The position numbers were made by a program, and so were the translations under genes. From an uncultured Eubacteriales bacterium (lineage in GTDB: Bacteria > Bacillota > Clostridia > Oscillospirales > CAG-272): a DNA stretch of 23,431 nt. The number at the start of each line of letters is the position of its first letter. Position 1 is the first letter of the stretch. Below are positions 1 through 8,259 of the stretch, piece by piece. The notes beneath the pieces were generated by a model. The model was not told the DNA's origin and searched no databases. It was given only the letters and a program-made list of their open reading frames with translations. The stretch covers positions 1-23,431 of the forward strand of contig CAKTAA010000033.1 of the NCBI GenBank assembly GCA_934526185.1. Reading direction: 5' to 3'.

Positions 1-1416
1 AACTTGGTTGTTCCCATATGATTGATTGCCCGTTTCATGTTGTAGATTAGAAAATGCCAAAAAGCTTCAGCCCTCACACTTTCCGTCCCGACAGTTAGAA
101 AATATGTGAAGCCCAATGCGCGTTTTACTGTCCCAAATGAATGTTCTGCCAGCTGTTTTCGCAAGAGATATGCCTTTGGATTGTCTTTTACTCGCTTGTC
201 CACCTCGTTTGAGTATTTTTGAAGGGGGGTTATCTTGGATCATTCTGTGTTTTCCGGAAGTGCACTTGGATCTTTGTTGACAAATCCTGCACGCAGAAAT
301 GTTGGCATATTTTATGTAGCCTTTCGCTGTATAAGCAGATGTTTTTCTTGATTTTAATGGGCTAAGGAGTACTCCCATCGGGCATATGTAACCACCCTTC
401 TCGTCATCATAAACGAAAGTAGTTTTATCGAATTCATCTGTTGGGATATGGCCCGAAATGGTTTTGGGGACAATTGGGATAATAGCATTTTCGCTGCAAT
501 CTTTGAATTGAGAAGCTGAATAATATCCCTTATCAGCGACAACGGTCAATGTTTCAACAGCCATATTTTCTTTTGCTTGAGATGACATGTTGTAAAGCTG
601 TTCCTTATCAATCGGTTGACTGGTGACATCAACAGCAACCACTATGTGACTCTTGTTATCAACGGCGATTTGAACATTATGACAAATGTCAGCTCCGCTG
701 TTAGCGGTTCTCATCATACGAGACTCGGTATCGTTTTCACAGATGTTCCCGTTTTCAACGACTACATCCCGCATAACAGTAAGTTCGGCAATACGAGTGT
801 TGATTTTATCCAATTTTTCGATGAGTTCATCTTTTGTGAATTTGACTGTATCCGCTTCTGATCCATCGCAAGTGTCAAGCAATTTTAAGTATTCCGCAGC
901 AGATTTGTTGTAGTGAGCAAGCTTTTGGTCAATTTTCTTCTCGCTGTAATAGGCGTCACGGCTGTTGCAAGCTCGAAACTTACTGCCATCCACAGCAACG
1001 ATTTCCTTACCCACCATGCCGAGTTGGTCACATATCATGCTGAATGATTGAAAAGCCTGTTTGATTTGGGATTTGTTGTTGCGCCGGAAGTTGGCAATGG
1101 TTTTAAAATCTGGTTTTAGATTACCGAGCAGCCACATGAGTTCAATGTTCCGATAGCATTCACGTTCAATTTTGCGGGAAGAACGGATTCCGTTGAAATA
1201 GCTGTAAATGTACAGCTTGAACATGTCAACCGGATCGTAAGGAGGTCTGCCTGTTTGTTTGGTTTTTGTGTATGTAAAGCCGAGAGAACATATATCCATC
1301 TTCTCAACAATGACTTCCAAGGCACGCACTTCGGCGTCTTCCGGTATCATGTCATCAAGGTTCATTGGAATGAGTGATAGCTGATTTCGGTCTTCGGATT
1401 TTATGTATCTTTCCAT
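1..1416 (-). pseudogene. IS1182-family DDE transposase, frameshifted
   Basis: The 449-residue open frame starts at ATG 1414-1416 behind GGAGGTG (1424-1430). It shows the IS1182 N-terminal domain (GRPPYDPVDMFKLYIYSYFNG), then DDE residues in VDGSKF and ADKGYYS. At the G6 run at about 221-226 (C6 on the coding strand) the frame slips. With one C fewer, the C-terminus reads in the normal family form (AEHSFGTVKRALGFTYFL, then FWHFLIYNMKRAIN) up to base 1. The catalytic Glu (codon 144-146) lies only in that other frame, so the protein as encoded lacks its third acidic residue and should be inactive. A sequencing slip in the homopolymer is an alternative. Confidence 0.9.
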
Positions 1417-1444
1417 TGATTTTCACCTCCGCTTTTATGCATTA

Positions 1445-1473
1445 ATTATACTATTTCCGAGCGGTTTTTTCAA
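1445..1473 (-). promoter_or_regulatory. Transposase promoter
   Basis: On the minus strand there is TTGAAA (1468-1473), a 17-base spacer, then TATAAT (1445-1450), about 30 bases upstream of the transposase start. This matches a housekeeping sigma-A promoter closely. Confidence 0.7.
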
Positions 1474-1573
1474 TGAGATGATGCGTTTTTACACAGCCTG
1501 GTAGAGAGTATAAAGCTGGGCGATTTTGCAGTATTCAAAAGATACAAAATATATTAAAGGCAGAGTGGAAAAT

Positions 1574-2380
1574 ATGGAAAACAATATACGAAAAGCAACA
1601 AAGGACAATGCTCCAAAGCTCGCGGAAATTGTGGCATACTCATGGCAAACAGCATATAAGGGCGTATTGCCTGACGAGGTAATTGACGAAGAACATACAA
1701 AGAAACGTATTGAAAAACTTACAAAATATTTTATTAAATCTATTACTAATAATTGGTGCGATGATTTTATAGTAAATGAAAATGATGTTGATATTGGGTG
1801 TTTATCTTTTGGTTTATCGAGGGATTCTGACAAGGATGAATACACAGGCGAATTAATAGGGTTATATATACTGGGTGAAAAAAGAAATAAGGGCTATGGG
1901 TGTAAATGTTTAAGTTTTGTAGATGAGTTATCGAAAGCGAAGGGCTATACCAAAATAATTTTATGGGTATTACAAAAAAATAAATCCGCAATCCGTTTTT
2001 ATGAAAGGTATGGGTATACGTTTATGGGAACTTCCAGAACGGTTAATTTAGGTGAAGAACTAATCGAAATACGATTAGAAAAAATATTAGACAAGGAGAA
2101 CAAAGGCATGAAAATCTTATCAAAAAATCAAGAGGTTATTGCTCGACAGGAGGATAACGAATGGGTTCTTTTCAATCCTCAGACATCCGCAGTACATATT
2201 GTTTCTCATGTGGGTTTTGAAATCTTTGAAAATTGCAATGGCGAAAACGGACGAAAAGAGATTACCAGCATAATAACCAATAAATTACAAATAGAAGAAA
2301 CATCTGAAAATCAAGAGTTAATAAACTCTTTCATTAATGACCTTTTAAAACGTGATATAATTCGGGAGGTGAATAGCTGA
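1574..2380 (+). CDS. GNAT acetyltransferase joined in frame to a PqqD-like peptide-binding domain
   Basis: I chose ATG 1574 because the GNAT fold begins at once (NIRKATKDNAPKLAEI); a start at 1526 would add 16 residues with no family match. Residues 1 to about 175 are a GNAT N-acetyltransferase with the acetyl-CoA loop EKRNKGYGCK (R-x-x-G-x-G) and the C-terminal NKSAIRFYERYGY signature. Residues 179-268 look like a PqqD-family RiPP recognition domain (EWVLFNPQTSAVHIV, then a C-terminal helical pair), which binds leader peptides and presents them to radical SAM partners. The stop TGA overlaps the ATG of the next radical SAM gene. No stop lies between the domains, yet an internal ribosome site does, so the join may be recent. 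Acetylation substrate unknown. Confidence 0.75.
   Translation: MENNIRKATKDNAPKLAEIVAYSWQTAYKGVLPDEVIDEEHTKKRIEKLTKYFIKSITNNWCDDFIVNENDVDIGCLSFGLSRDSDKDEYTGELIGLYILGEKRNKGYGCKCLSFVDELSKAKGYTKIILWVLQKNKSAIRFYERYGYTFMGTSRTVNLGEELIEIRLEKILDKENKGMKILSKNQEVIARQEDNEWVLFNPQTSAVHIVSHVGFEIFENCNGENGRKEITSIITNKLQIEETSENQELINSFINDLLKRDIIREVNS
2093..2110 (+). promoter_or_regulatory. Internal ribosome binding site and ATG of the PqqD-like part
   Basis: AAGGAG at 2093-2098 is followed nine bases later by ATG 2108-2110, exactly where the PqqD-like homology begins. This suggests the PqqD-like domain was, or still is, made as a separate protein of about 90 residues. Confidence 0.55.
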
Positions 2381-3404
2381 TGTATTCTTTCAAAGCTCCG
2401 TTGATAATGGCTTTAGCCATAACAAACAAATGCAATTTACGGTGTGAGCATTGCATTAGCAATTCCGGGCAGGAAATAAATGACTGTCTATCTTTTGAAG
2501 AAATAAAGCAAATATTAGATCAAGCCGCAGAATTGAAAGTCCCTTATTTTGGGTTTACTGGGGGAGAACCGTTTTGCCGCGAAGATTTTTATGATATTCT
2601 TAATTATGCGTCAGGCAAGGTATTTAAGATTATCATAACAAGTAACGGTACTCTTATAACGCCGGAATGGGCTGAAAAACTTAAAAAAACTAAATGTTTA
2701 TTTAATGCGGATAAGTTTAGATGGCTCAACAAGTGAAAAACACGATTATTTTCGCGGTGTTGAAGGTGCTTTTTCAAAGACTACCGAAGCAATTTCTTTG
2801 TTGGTGGAAGAAGAGATAAGCACTACCGCTTTGACTACTGTATCAAAATATAATTATTCTGACATTGAAGCGATAATAGACCTTTCTGTAAAACTGGGGG
2901 CAGACACATATAATACATCGCTCTTTTATCCTGCGGGGCGTGGTGCTAAACGCGCAAATTGGGCGTTATCTAAAGAAGAATGTAAAGACTTTTTTCAGTC
3001 TTTGGTTTCCAAAAAAGAGCAATACGGTAAAACGATTGATATTAAAGCGGAGAACCTTGGTCTGCTTTGTTGGAAAGTAAAGAGAATCTTTACAAGACGA
3101 GAGTATGCCCCGCTGGTATTATATCTATGGAAATTGACGCACGGGGATATGCCCTTCCGTGTCTATGCTATTTTATAAGTGAACCATATAACAATATTAG
3201 AAATAATACTCTTTCTACAATTTGGAACGAATCGGAATTTTTAAAACATTAAGAAACCGTGATATTCTGAAAGGAAAATGTTCGGATTGTGAAAAACTGA
3301 ATGTATGCGGCGGTGGGTGTCGATATATAGCGTATTTACAAAAGGGTGATTTGCTTGACGAAAACCCATTATGTTGGATCGAAAAACAGGAGATAAATCT
3401 ATGA
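2380..3404 (+). pseudogene. Radical SAM/SPASM peptide maturase, broken by three frameshifts
   Basis: The N-terminal part has the radical SAM 4Fe-4S motif CNLRCEHC (Cx3Cx2C) and the SAM-binding GGEPF. The frame then slips near 2704 (CLF then MRISLDGSTSE), again near 3065 (into RVCPAGIISMEIDARGYALPC), and again near the T-run at 3237-3244 (into CSDCEKLNVCGGGCRY). Joined, the pieces give a full enzyme of about 340 residues with a C-terminal SPASM domain that would hold auxiliary Fe-S clusters. Such enzymes crosslink or otherwise modify ribosomal peptides. The ATGA overlaps with the genes on both sides show the old operon. As it stands no functional protein is expected. Confidence 0.88.
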
Positions 3405-4270
3405 ACATTAAAATCCCATTTCCTTTTCGGATTATTTTAAATGTAACGAATGGGTGCAATTCTGATTGTCTTTATTGTTTAAACAAAGAATATTTATCGG
3501 AAGACTTACGGTTCGATGAATGGGAAAACTTTATAAACATTTTAAATGCTAAAAAGATTGCTTCCGTAATTCTGTCTGGTGGCGAACCCTTATTATATCC
3601 CCACATATATGATATTATAGACTTGTTACATAAACATAATATCCGTGTAAATATAATATCAAACGGGATTCTTGTCAACAAAATTCCCCATGAAGTTATG
3701 AAAAAAATAACTGCGTTACAAATTAGTTTTGATGGGAAGAAGTACAACAAGAAATATAGAAAAATTTCTCCCGAAATTCCTTTGGAAGCAATGAAAAATA
3801 TATTTGCTACAAAAGTTAAGGTTTATTCCATGACAGTAGTTACAAAGGATAATTTGGATGATATGGAAGAAATTCCTTTGGAAGTTCGATATAGAACTAA
3901 TTTATGCTATTTTGAAAGGGTTTCGATTGTTGGCAATGTGCGACATCACATAGATATGCAACTCAAACAGGAAGATGAGAGAAAATTTATTGATAGTATT
4001 CTTCATCTTCAAAAAAATACGGAGAAACTGTATTATGCAATGACCCAATACATAGCTGTTCCAATTTTAAGGAAGGCAATTTATCTGGCTGTGATATAGG
4101 ACTTTCAACTTTATGTATTTCCAATAATGGCGATGTTTTACCTTGTACTCGATTGCCAATTGTTTTGGGGAATATCAAAACGGATAATATAGATGATATT
4201 TGGAATAATTCAGGATTGCTGAACGATATTAGGAATCATACCTTTTTTGTAGAGCAGTGTTCAATTCATA
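3401..4270 (+). pseudogene. Second radical SAM/SPASM maturase, frameshifted and truncated
   Basis: ATG 3401 follows AGGAGA (3388-3393) and overlaps the stop of the preceding gene as ATGA. The Fe-S motif is CNSDCLYC and the SAM motif GGEPLLYP. The frame is open to 4099, but the SPASM part (GCDIGLSTLCISNNGDVLPC, then GNIKTDNIDDIWNNSGLL) is in another frame from about 4050-4070 on. It breaks off near 4265 after EQC, before the last cysteines, where it runs into the next gene. Two different SPASM enzymes in one cassette suggest two modification steps or a partner pair. Not functional as read. Confidence 0.85.
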
Positions 4271-4850
4271 TGTGGCATATTTTTAAAAAAAATGGCAATA
4301 CACGGCGCGGTATTAGCGAAAAACAAAAAAGTTATAGTTTTTCTTGGATCGTCCGGTTCCGGGAAAAGCACATCTGCATATTATTTACACAAAAAAAGGA
4401 TTTAGTTATTTTGGTGATGATATTTTGTATATAAAGCTTAATAAAGAAAGTGTAGATATTTTACCATATCCAAATTATTTGAGTACAGATATGTATAAGC
4501 ATAGTGATAAAATAAAATTTTAAGATGGATATAGGACAAAATCACTTGTTCCCATTGACACGACAGACTTCCCTGTGCAAAATGAGTTATATCTATTTTC
4601 TTTGTCATTAAGCACTTTTTCTAAAAGCGTAATAAACGATTTGCCGTTGGAAGAAAAATCAAATATATTAAGTGCGTCTTTTACCGATACTCCGTTTGAA
4701 CATTTCACTCGTTCAAACGACAAAGAAAAATTCAATATAATATTTTCCATAATTAAAAGCGCAAAAATTAAAGGAATTATATTGGGCCTTGAAAAAGAAT
4801 CTTTTGTAGAAGGTGTAAATAGCGTTGTTATGAATCCAATGCAAGCATAG
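4271..4850 (+). pseudogene. HPr-kinase-like P-loop kinase relic
   Basis: From ATG 4292 the frame reads AIHGAVL and then the Walker A loop FLGSSGSGKST, followed after a frameshift by YFGDDILYI. This is the HprK/PEP-carboxykinase-like fold seen in peptide-maturation clusters, including Firmicutes lasso-peptide clusters, where a relative phosphorylates the peptide. There are two lesions: the A7 run 4391-4397 needs one A fewer, and TAA at 4521-4523 is an in-frame stop. After it the frame continues to TAG 4850. The N-terminal part expected before the P-loop is missing, so a deletion probably joined it to the upstream gene. Confidence 0.75.
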
Positions 4851-4867
4851 GAAAGAAGGTGGCATGA

Positions 4868-5905
4868 ATGGATCTTAAGAGCTTGCTTTATACAAAAGAC
4901 ATTTCCATAGCTAGCTGTAGAATCAATTAACAGTATATCTACTGTCTTTAGAAGTATTCAAAATCTTCTGCAATCCACAGTAACCATGTCTACCATGCTG
5001 TTTTTGTCATACAAAATATATATTGGTCAGCTTACAATTGTTGAGAGGCGCTCATAAGTGCCTCTCAACAATTGTCTTTTGCCGTAGATGGACTAATTAC
5101 TCAAATAACGGATTTTTATGAACATAGTCTATTTATCGAGAACTTAAATAAGTTTCTTTCTACAAAGTCAAAAATTGAAAACAATTATTATGTTGATTCT
5201 ATAACCGATAATATTACGGATAATAAAGATACTCAATCTGTAAATATTAAGCTCCCCGCAAACAAAATAAAGAATGATTTTGAAAAGATTATATTTATAA
5301 ATGTTTCATTTGAATATGATAATTTTGCTTTAAAAGATATTAACCTCACAATATCATGCGGAGAAAAAATAGCAATAGAGGGACAAAATGGTGCAGGAAA
5401 AACTACATTACTAAAATTATTATCTCGACTGTATGATGTTTCTTCCGGCGAAATTTATATAGATAATGAAAAAATAACGGATGTAGATTTGAATTATTAC
5501 AGACAGCTTTTTGGATTTGAAAACGGAATAGAAACCAATTTGACGAAAGAATTTGATTGGAGCGGAGTAATATTATCTGGAGGAGAATTTCAGAAATTAG
5601 CCATTGCCAGAGCAATTGCGAGGGACGCGCAAATTTTATTGTGTGATGAACCTTCAAGTGCTTTAGAGCCTCTCGCAGAGGATGAAATACTACAAAAAAT
5701 ATTTTTTGGATTCCATGATAAAGCTATAGTCGTTGTTTCACATCGGTTATCTTCTATACAGCATGTAAATAAAATCATTGTAATGGATAATGGACAGATA
5801 AAAGAAGTTGGAGATCACAATGCCCTTATGAAACAAAAAGGGCTATATTATAAAATGTGCACTACACAAGCCTTAAAATATGACATGAATCTAAAAGAGG
5901 TGTAG
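4868..5905 (+). pseudogene. ABC exporter (membrane domain plus ATPase), multiply deleted
   Basis: An ABC-exporter-like start (MDLKSLLYTKDI) at 4868 stops after about 18 codons. Near 4920-5050 a short piece of the last membrane helices can be read (ESINSISTVFRSIQ, then FLSYKIYIGQLTI). From 5072 a 277-codon frame holds the end of the membrane domain and the ATPase, with Walker A GQNGAGKTT, signature LSGGEFQK, Walker B ILLCDEPSSALEP and the switch His in VSHRLSS. Between YYRQLFGF and NGIETNLTKEF about 45-50 residues are missing, including the Q-loop, when compared with the intact transporter at 9508-11295. It would have exported the matured peptide; now it should be dead. Confidence 0.82.
5034..5075. 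repeat. Perfect 16-bp inverted repeat inside the ABC relic
   Basis: ACAATTGTTGAGAGGC (5034-5049) is repeated exactly in reverse complement at 5060-5075. Three further pairs (one G-T) leave a four-base loop CATA. The right arm reads as normal transporter code (ASQQLSFA), while the left arm does not fit the protein, so the left arm looks like a copied fold-back at a deletion point rather than a terminator. Confidence 0.8.
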
Positions 5906-5911
5906 ATCAGC

Positions 5912-6274
5912 ATGGATAGAAGCTATAAAAAGAAATTGCAAACACAATTTTTTGTACATTATATGCGACAGAATATTTTTACTGTAATAGCGTCCGGCGA
6001 CAGTATGATTCCTGCGATAAGTGAAGGGGATATACTTACAGTTAAAGTTATAAAAGAACACGACCAAATAAAAATTGGGGACATTATATTTGTTAAAAAT
6101 CCAATTTTACTTACAGAGAATCTATTTATAGCCCATCGGCTTTTAAAGGTTATAGAAAATGATTTTATTGCCAAAGGGGACAATTGCAGTCATGCCGATC
6201 CGAAAATTAGTTTTTCAAATGTTATAGGGGTAGTAGAACATATACAAAGAAAGGGAGCTAATAATGATTCCTGA
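5912..6274 (+). CDS. S26/S24-like signal peptidase of the peptide cassette
   Basis: A complete 120-residue frame starts at ATG 5912 behind AAGAGGTG. It has the catalytic serine box SGDSMIP (Ser31), the second box AHRLLKV and the third box AKGDNCSHADPK. In the second box a His (75) stands where bacterial type I signal peptidases carry the general-base Lys, as in SipW-like and archaeal enzymes. No clear membrane helix precedes the serine, unlike normal leader peptidases. Its place after the exporter and the four-codon overlap with the next gene suggest leader removal or processing of the cassette's peptide. It is the only full-length gene in the cassette besides the GNAT-PqqD frame; whether it is expressed is unknown. 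Confidence 0.75.
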   Translation: MDRSYKKKLQTQFFVHYMRQNIFTVIASGDSMIPAISEGDILTVKVIKEHDQIKIGDIIFVKNPILLTENLFIAHRLLKVIENDFIAKGDNCSHADPKISFSNVIGVVEHIQRKGANNDS

Positions 6275-6590
6275 AATAGAAGCGATAAAGCGTTATTATG
6301 AAAATTCATGCGTTAAATCAAAAGATTTGGCAATTAACCTCGATTTTTGCCAACGGCATAAAATAGAAGAAGTTGCATTTTATCAATCAAAAAACGAAAC
6401 CATAAAAAGCAAAATGTATTTTAATGAACTATTGTATATACAAAAGTTTGGAGCAATTAAGTCATTACTTCAAAGGTTAAATGACTTGAATATAAATTAC
6501 GCTGTAGTAAAAGGAATAACGCCGTTGTTTGTGAATAACAGTGCCGACAGTAAGAATTCCGAAAGGAACAAGCAGGATAACGTTGCCTGA
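6264..6590 (+). pseudogene. Nucleotidyltransferase of peptide cassettes, C-terminally truncated
   Basis: ATG 6264 follows AAGGGAG and overlaps the peptidase gene by 11 bases. The N-terminal helices and the segment LLQRLNDLNINYAVVKG match the uncharacterised nucleotidyltransferase family (NTP_transf_5 type) that often accompanies HprK-like kinases and PqqD proteins in Firmicutes peptide clusters. Homology stops near 6535, just before the expected catalytic Asp residues; the last 18 or so codons come from foreign sequence. A complete member is usually 300 residues or more, so this copy is cut by insertion or deletion of the next element. Confidence 0.7.
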
Positions 6591-6708
6591 AACGGGGAAA
6601 GGAACGGCATTTGATAAAACGGCAAAAGTAGTCGCCCGTACGCAAATCTTTCGGCACGGGAAGCCAAAAAACTTCAATCTGAAACAGATTGAAGTTAAGG
6701 CAGGATAA
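6541..6708 (+). pseudogene. Unidentified coding fragment of a second mobile element
   Basis: An open frame of 55 codons from GTG 6541 to TAA 6706-6708 reads as plausible protein (ITLPETGKGTAFDKTAKVV, then KNFNLKQIEVKAG) and has no ribosome site. It begins exactly where the nucleotidyltransferase homology ends, so it marks the left edge of the inserted material. I do not recognise the family. Confidence 0.35.
6670..6696. repeat. 12-bp perfect hairpin
   Basis: AACTTCAATCTG (6670-6681), loop AAA, CAGATTGAAGTT (6685-6696). On the minus strand it is followed by TTTTTGG, so it could end a minus-strand transcript. No gene that would need this is seen. Confidence 0.5.
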
Positions 6709-6829
6709 TGTTGTTAAAACAACACAAAACAACTTAAAAGCATAGCTTTAACAGTTTTTTTGGTATGACAAATTAAGTTTCTTCGAAAATTCGTCTTACC
6801 GCGATTTCCATACAAAAGGAGTAATTTTT

Positions 6830-6970
6830 ATAGCACAAACAAGAAGTGTTACCGTCGAATTTCCGGCAGTGCTTGCCGAAAAAATCGAAACTTTGGCATG
6901 AAAACGGCATCAATCCGTCTCGGTTCTACTCTACGCTTTTACGGATAAAAGGGTTGAATGCATGAATTAC
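6830..6970 (+). pseudogene. Ribbon-helix-helix protein relic with lost start codon
   Basis: A good ribosome site AAAAGGAG (6814-6821) is followed eight bases later by ATA rather than ATG at 6830-6832. The frame then reads QTRSVTVEFPAVLAEKIETLA, TGA (6899-6901), and after it KRHQSVSVLL. That is the strand-helix-turn-helix pattern of a small ribbon-helix-helix DNA-binding protein. The missing start and the in-frame stop say it is dead. It probably belonged to the same old element as the serine recombinase downstream. Confidence 0.45.
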
Positions 6971-7019
6971 CATGTTTTATCTAAAGTATCTGAACGATTT
7001 TTACCAGTAAAAAGATGTG

Positions 7020-7905
7020 GACGATTTAGGCGGGTGCAGATACAGGCGGAGTGCATCTTTCAAAGCCACCCTGCGGCTACAAGGAGAGCTGCTTTTTTTA
7101 CTCCATATCAATGGCACGTAAGCACAATTGCGGCAATACTGAAACGCATGGATTGCTGCGAACATACGGTGAACTTCAAAGGCTATTCCAAATCCTGAAA
7201 GGCGTATTTGACAACAAAGGATCCAATATCCATGAAGCGATGGTTGAAGAAGCAGTATTATAAACAGGTGCGGGGGGCATACAAGAGCCGTCTTACAAAA
7301 GCGGAGCGGCAGGGAATGTTTTTTGCTTGGCATTCTGTGCTGGCTGCAGGAGTAAGTTACACTTTGCTACTTGAAAGAGTTTGAGCAGTTCGCAAAACCA
7401 TTATCGCTGTGTCAAGTACAAAAAGCAATACGGGAAGGCTGTACGGCTCACTTTATCCGCGGAGAAGTCTTGAAGCAGATTGTATGAGGCAGGGATATTT
7501 GACGTGACCGCCCTTTTCTATTACGGCATCATGACGTTAAAGGAAATGATATATGCGCAGCGGCTCCGCTGAAACGGAAAAGAAAGGAAACGGGAAGTCG
7601 GACAGGCGAAAAAGAGGATAGCGGAACTTGAACGTATCTTCAAGCGGATTTATGAGGACGACATAAGCGGCGCAATCAGCCATGACAGGTTTTTTAAGCT
7701 GTCCGCAGAGTATGAAGCGTAACAGCGAGAAATGGAAAAAGGTCAAGTCCGAACAGCAGGAAGTCGATACCTACGAGCAGAACATGAGCGACTTTGACAG
7801 CTTTTCCGCGAATTTCAACTTTGTGGGTGAAATCAATTTTCTTTCTGCCACGCAACCGAAACGACAAGGCGTATAGGAACAGGAAAAGACGGCACAGCCC
7901 TTGCA
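7020..7905 (+). pseudogene. Large serine recombinase relic (TnpX/TndX type)
   Basis: No frame is open for long, but pieces in family order can be read: TPYQWHVSTIAAILKRMDCC with HTVNFKGYSKS (7100-7198), IHEAMVEEAV (about 7228-7260), the zinc-ribbon region CRSKLHF (about 7345) and CTAHFIRGEVLKQIV (about 7440-7487), the coiled coil KRIAELERIFKRIYEDD (about 7605-7660), and the C-terminal NFVGEINF (about 7820-7845). These belong to the recombinase, zinc-ribbon and C-terminal domains of large serine recombinases that move clostridial transposons. The N-terminal catalytic domain is absent. Many frameshifts and stops show an old insertion. Confidence 0.75.
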
Positions 7906-8033
7906 ATCGAGTCTATACCGCCCAATCTGAAATTACTTTCTTGTAACCGAAAACTCTTTTGCCACGGACATTTTTCCAAAAAAAAAAGTCGATCGTTTCA
8001 GATACTTTCATATCTCAACTATCGACCTTAAGT

Positions 8034-8078
8034 TGGTCTGAGTGACACGACTTGAACGTGCGGCCTCTACCACCCCAA
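8034..8078 (-). repeat. Attachment site copy: 3' end of tRNA-Pro, distal to the tRNA
   Basis: The 45 bases match the 3' part of the tRNA-Pro(GGG) at 23379-23423 (anticodon loop to CCA) in the same orientation. There are only four differences, all in the T-stem. Identity stops at the 5' edge of the anticodon loop, and the next bases cannot form an anticodon stem, so this is a fragment, not a tRNA. It fits the attachment site left on the far side when a tyrosine recombinase inserts an island into a tRNA 3' end. Confidence 0.8.
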
Positions 8079-8192
8079 CCAGCCAGGGAACATTTTTCTG
8101 CTTATTTACAGTGCTTTTCAGCACTTTCTGCTACACGAAATTGGCTCTTTGGCGCTCTTGTGACATCTTGTATCCAGATGCTCCGAGCGTGT

Positions 8193-8214
8193 CTATGGTC
8201 AGAATATGTGGTCA
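8193..8214 (+). promoter_or_regulatory. Left-end integrase arm-like repeats
   Basis: CTATGGTCA (8193-8201) and ATGTGGTCA (8206-8214) are spaced 13 bases apart. The same two words in the same order and orientation recur near the right end at 23262-23282. Short directly repeated sites 100-170 bases inside each attachment core are what the N-terminal arm-binding domain of tyrosine integrases recognises. Confidence 0.55.
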
Positions 8215-8259
8215 AAACGCCTTCCGAAATTCTCAGTGACTGTGGTTCGGAAGACGTTT
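8215..8259. repeat. 14-bp hairpin next to the left arm sites
   Basis: AAACGCCTTCCGAA (8215-8228) pairs with TTCGGAAGACGTTT (8246-8259) with one C-A mismatch and a 17-base loop. GTTTTG follows, so it may stop transcription entering from the left. It touches the arm repeats, so a role in island end structure is also possible. Confidence 0.5.

Larger units (their letters stand above)
1..1500 (-). mobile_element. IS1182-family insertion sequence, partial (runs off window start)
   Basis: The transposase reading frame runs to base 1, so one end of the element lies outside the window. The upstream end is placed near 1490-1500, where the minus strand begins CAGGCTGTGTAAAAACGC just before the transposase promoter. 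That boundary is a guess from layout: the partner inverted repeat and any target duplication cannot be seen. The element sits directly upstream of the peptide-maturation cassette and may have removed its promoter or a precursor gene. Confidence 0.55.

Noticed and set aside
1574..6590. Calling the cassette a lasso-peptide cluster because of the HprK-like kinase and nucleotidyltransferase
   Set aside because: No asparagine-synthase-like cyclase or transglutaminase-like leader peptidase is present, while two radical SAM/SPASM enzymes are.
6709..6724. Palindrome TGTTGTT-AA-AACAACA
   Set aside because: Short, AT-rich and without a nearby intact gene or second copy, so it may be chance.
8034..8110. 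A second working tRNA-Pro gene at the left
   Set aside because: Only the 3' part matches; the 5' side of the anticodon stem does not pair and no D-arm or acceptor 5' strand follows.
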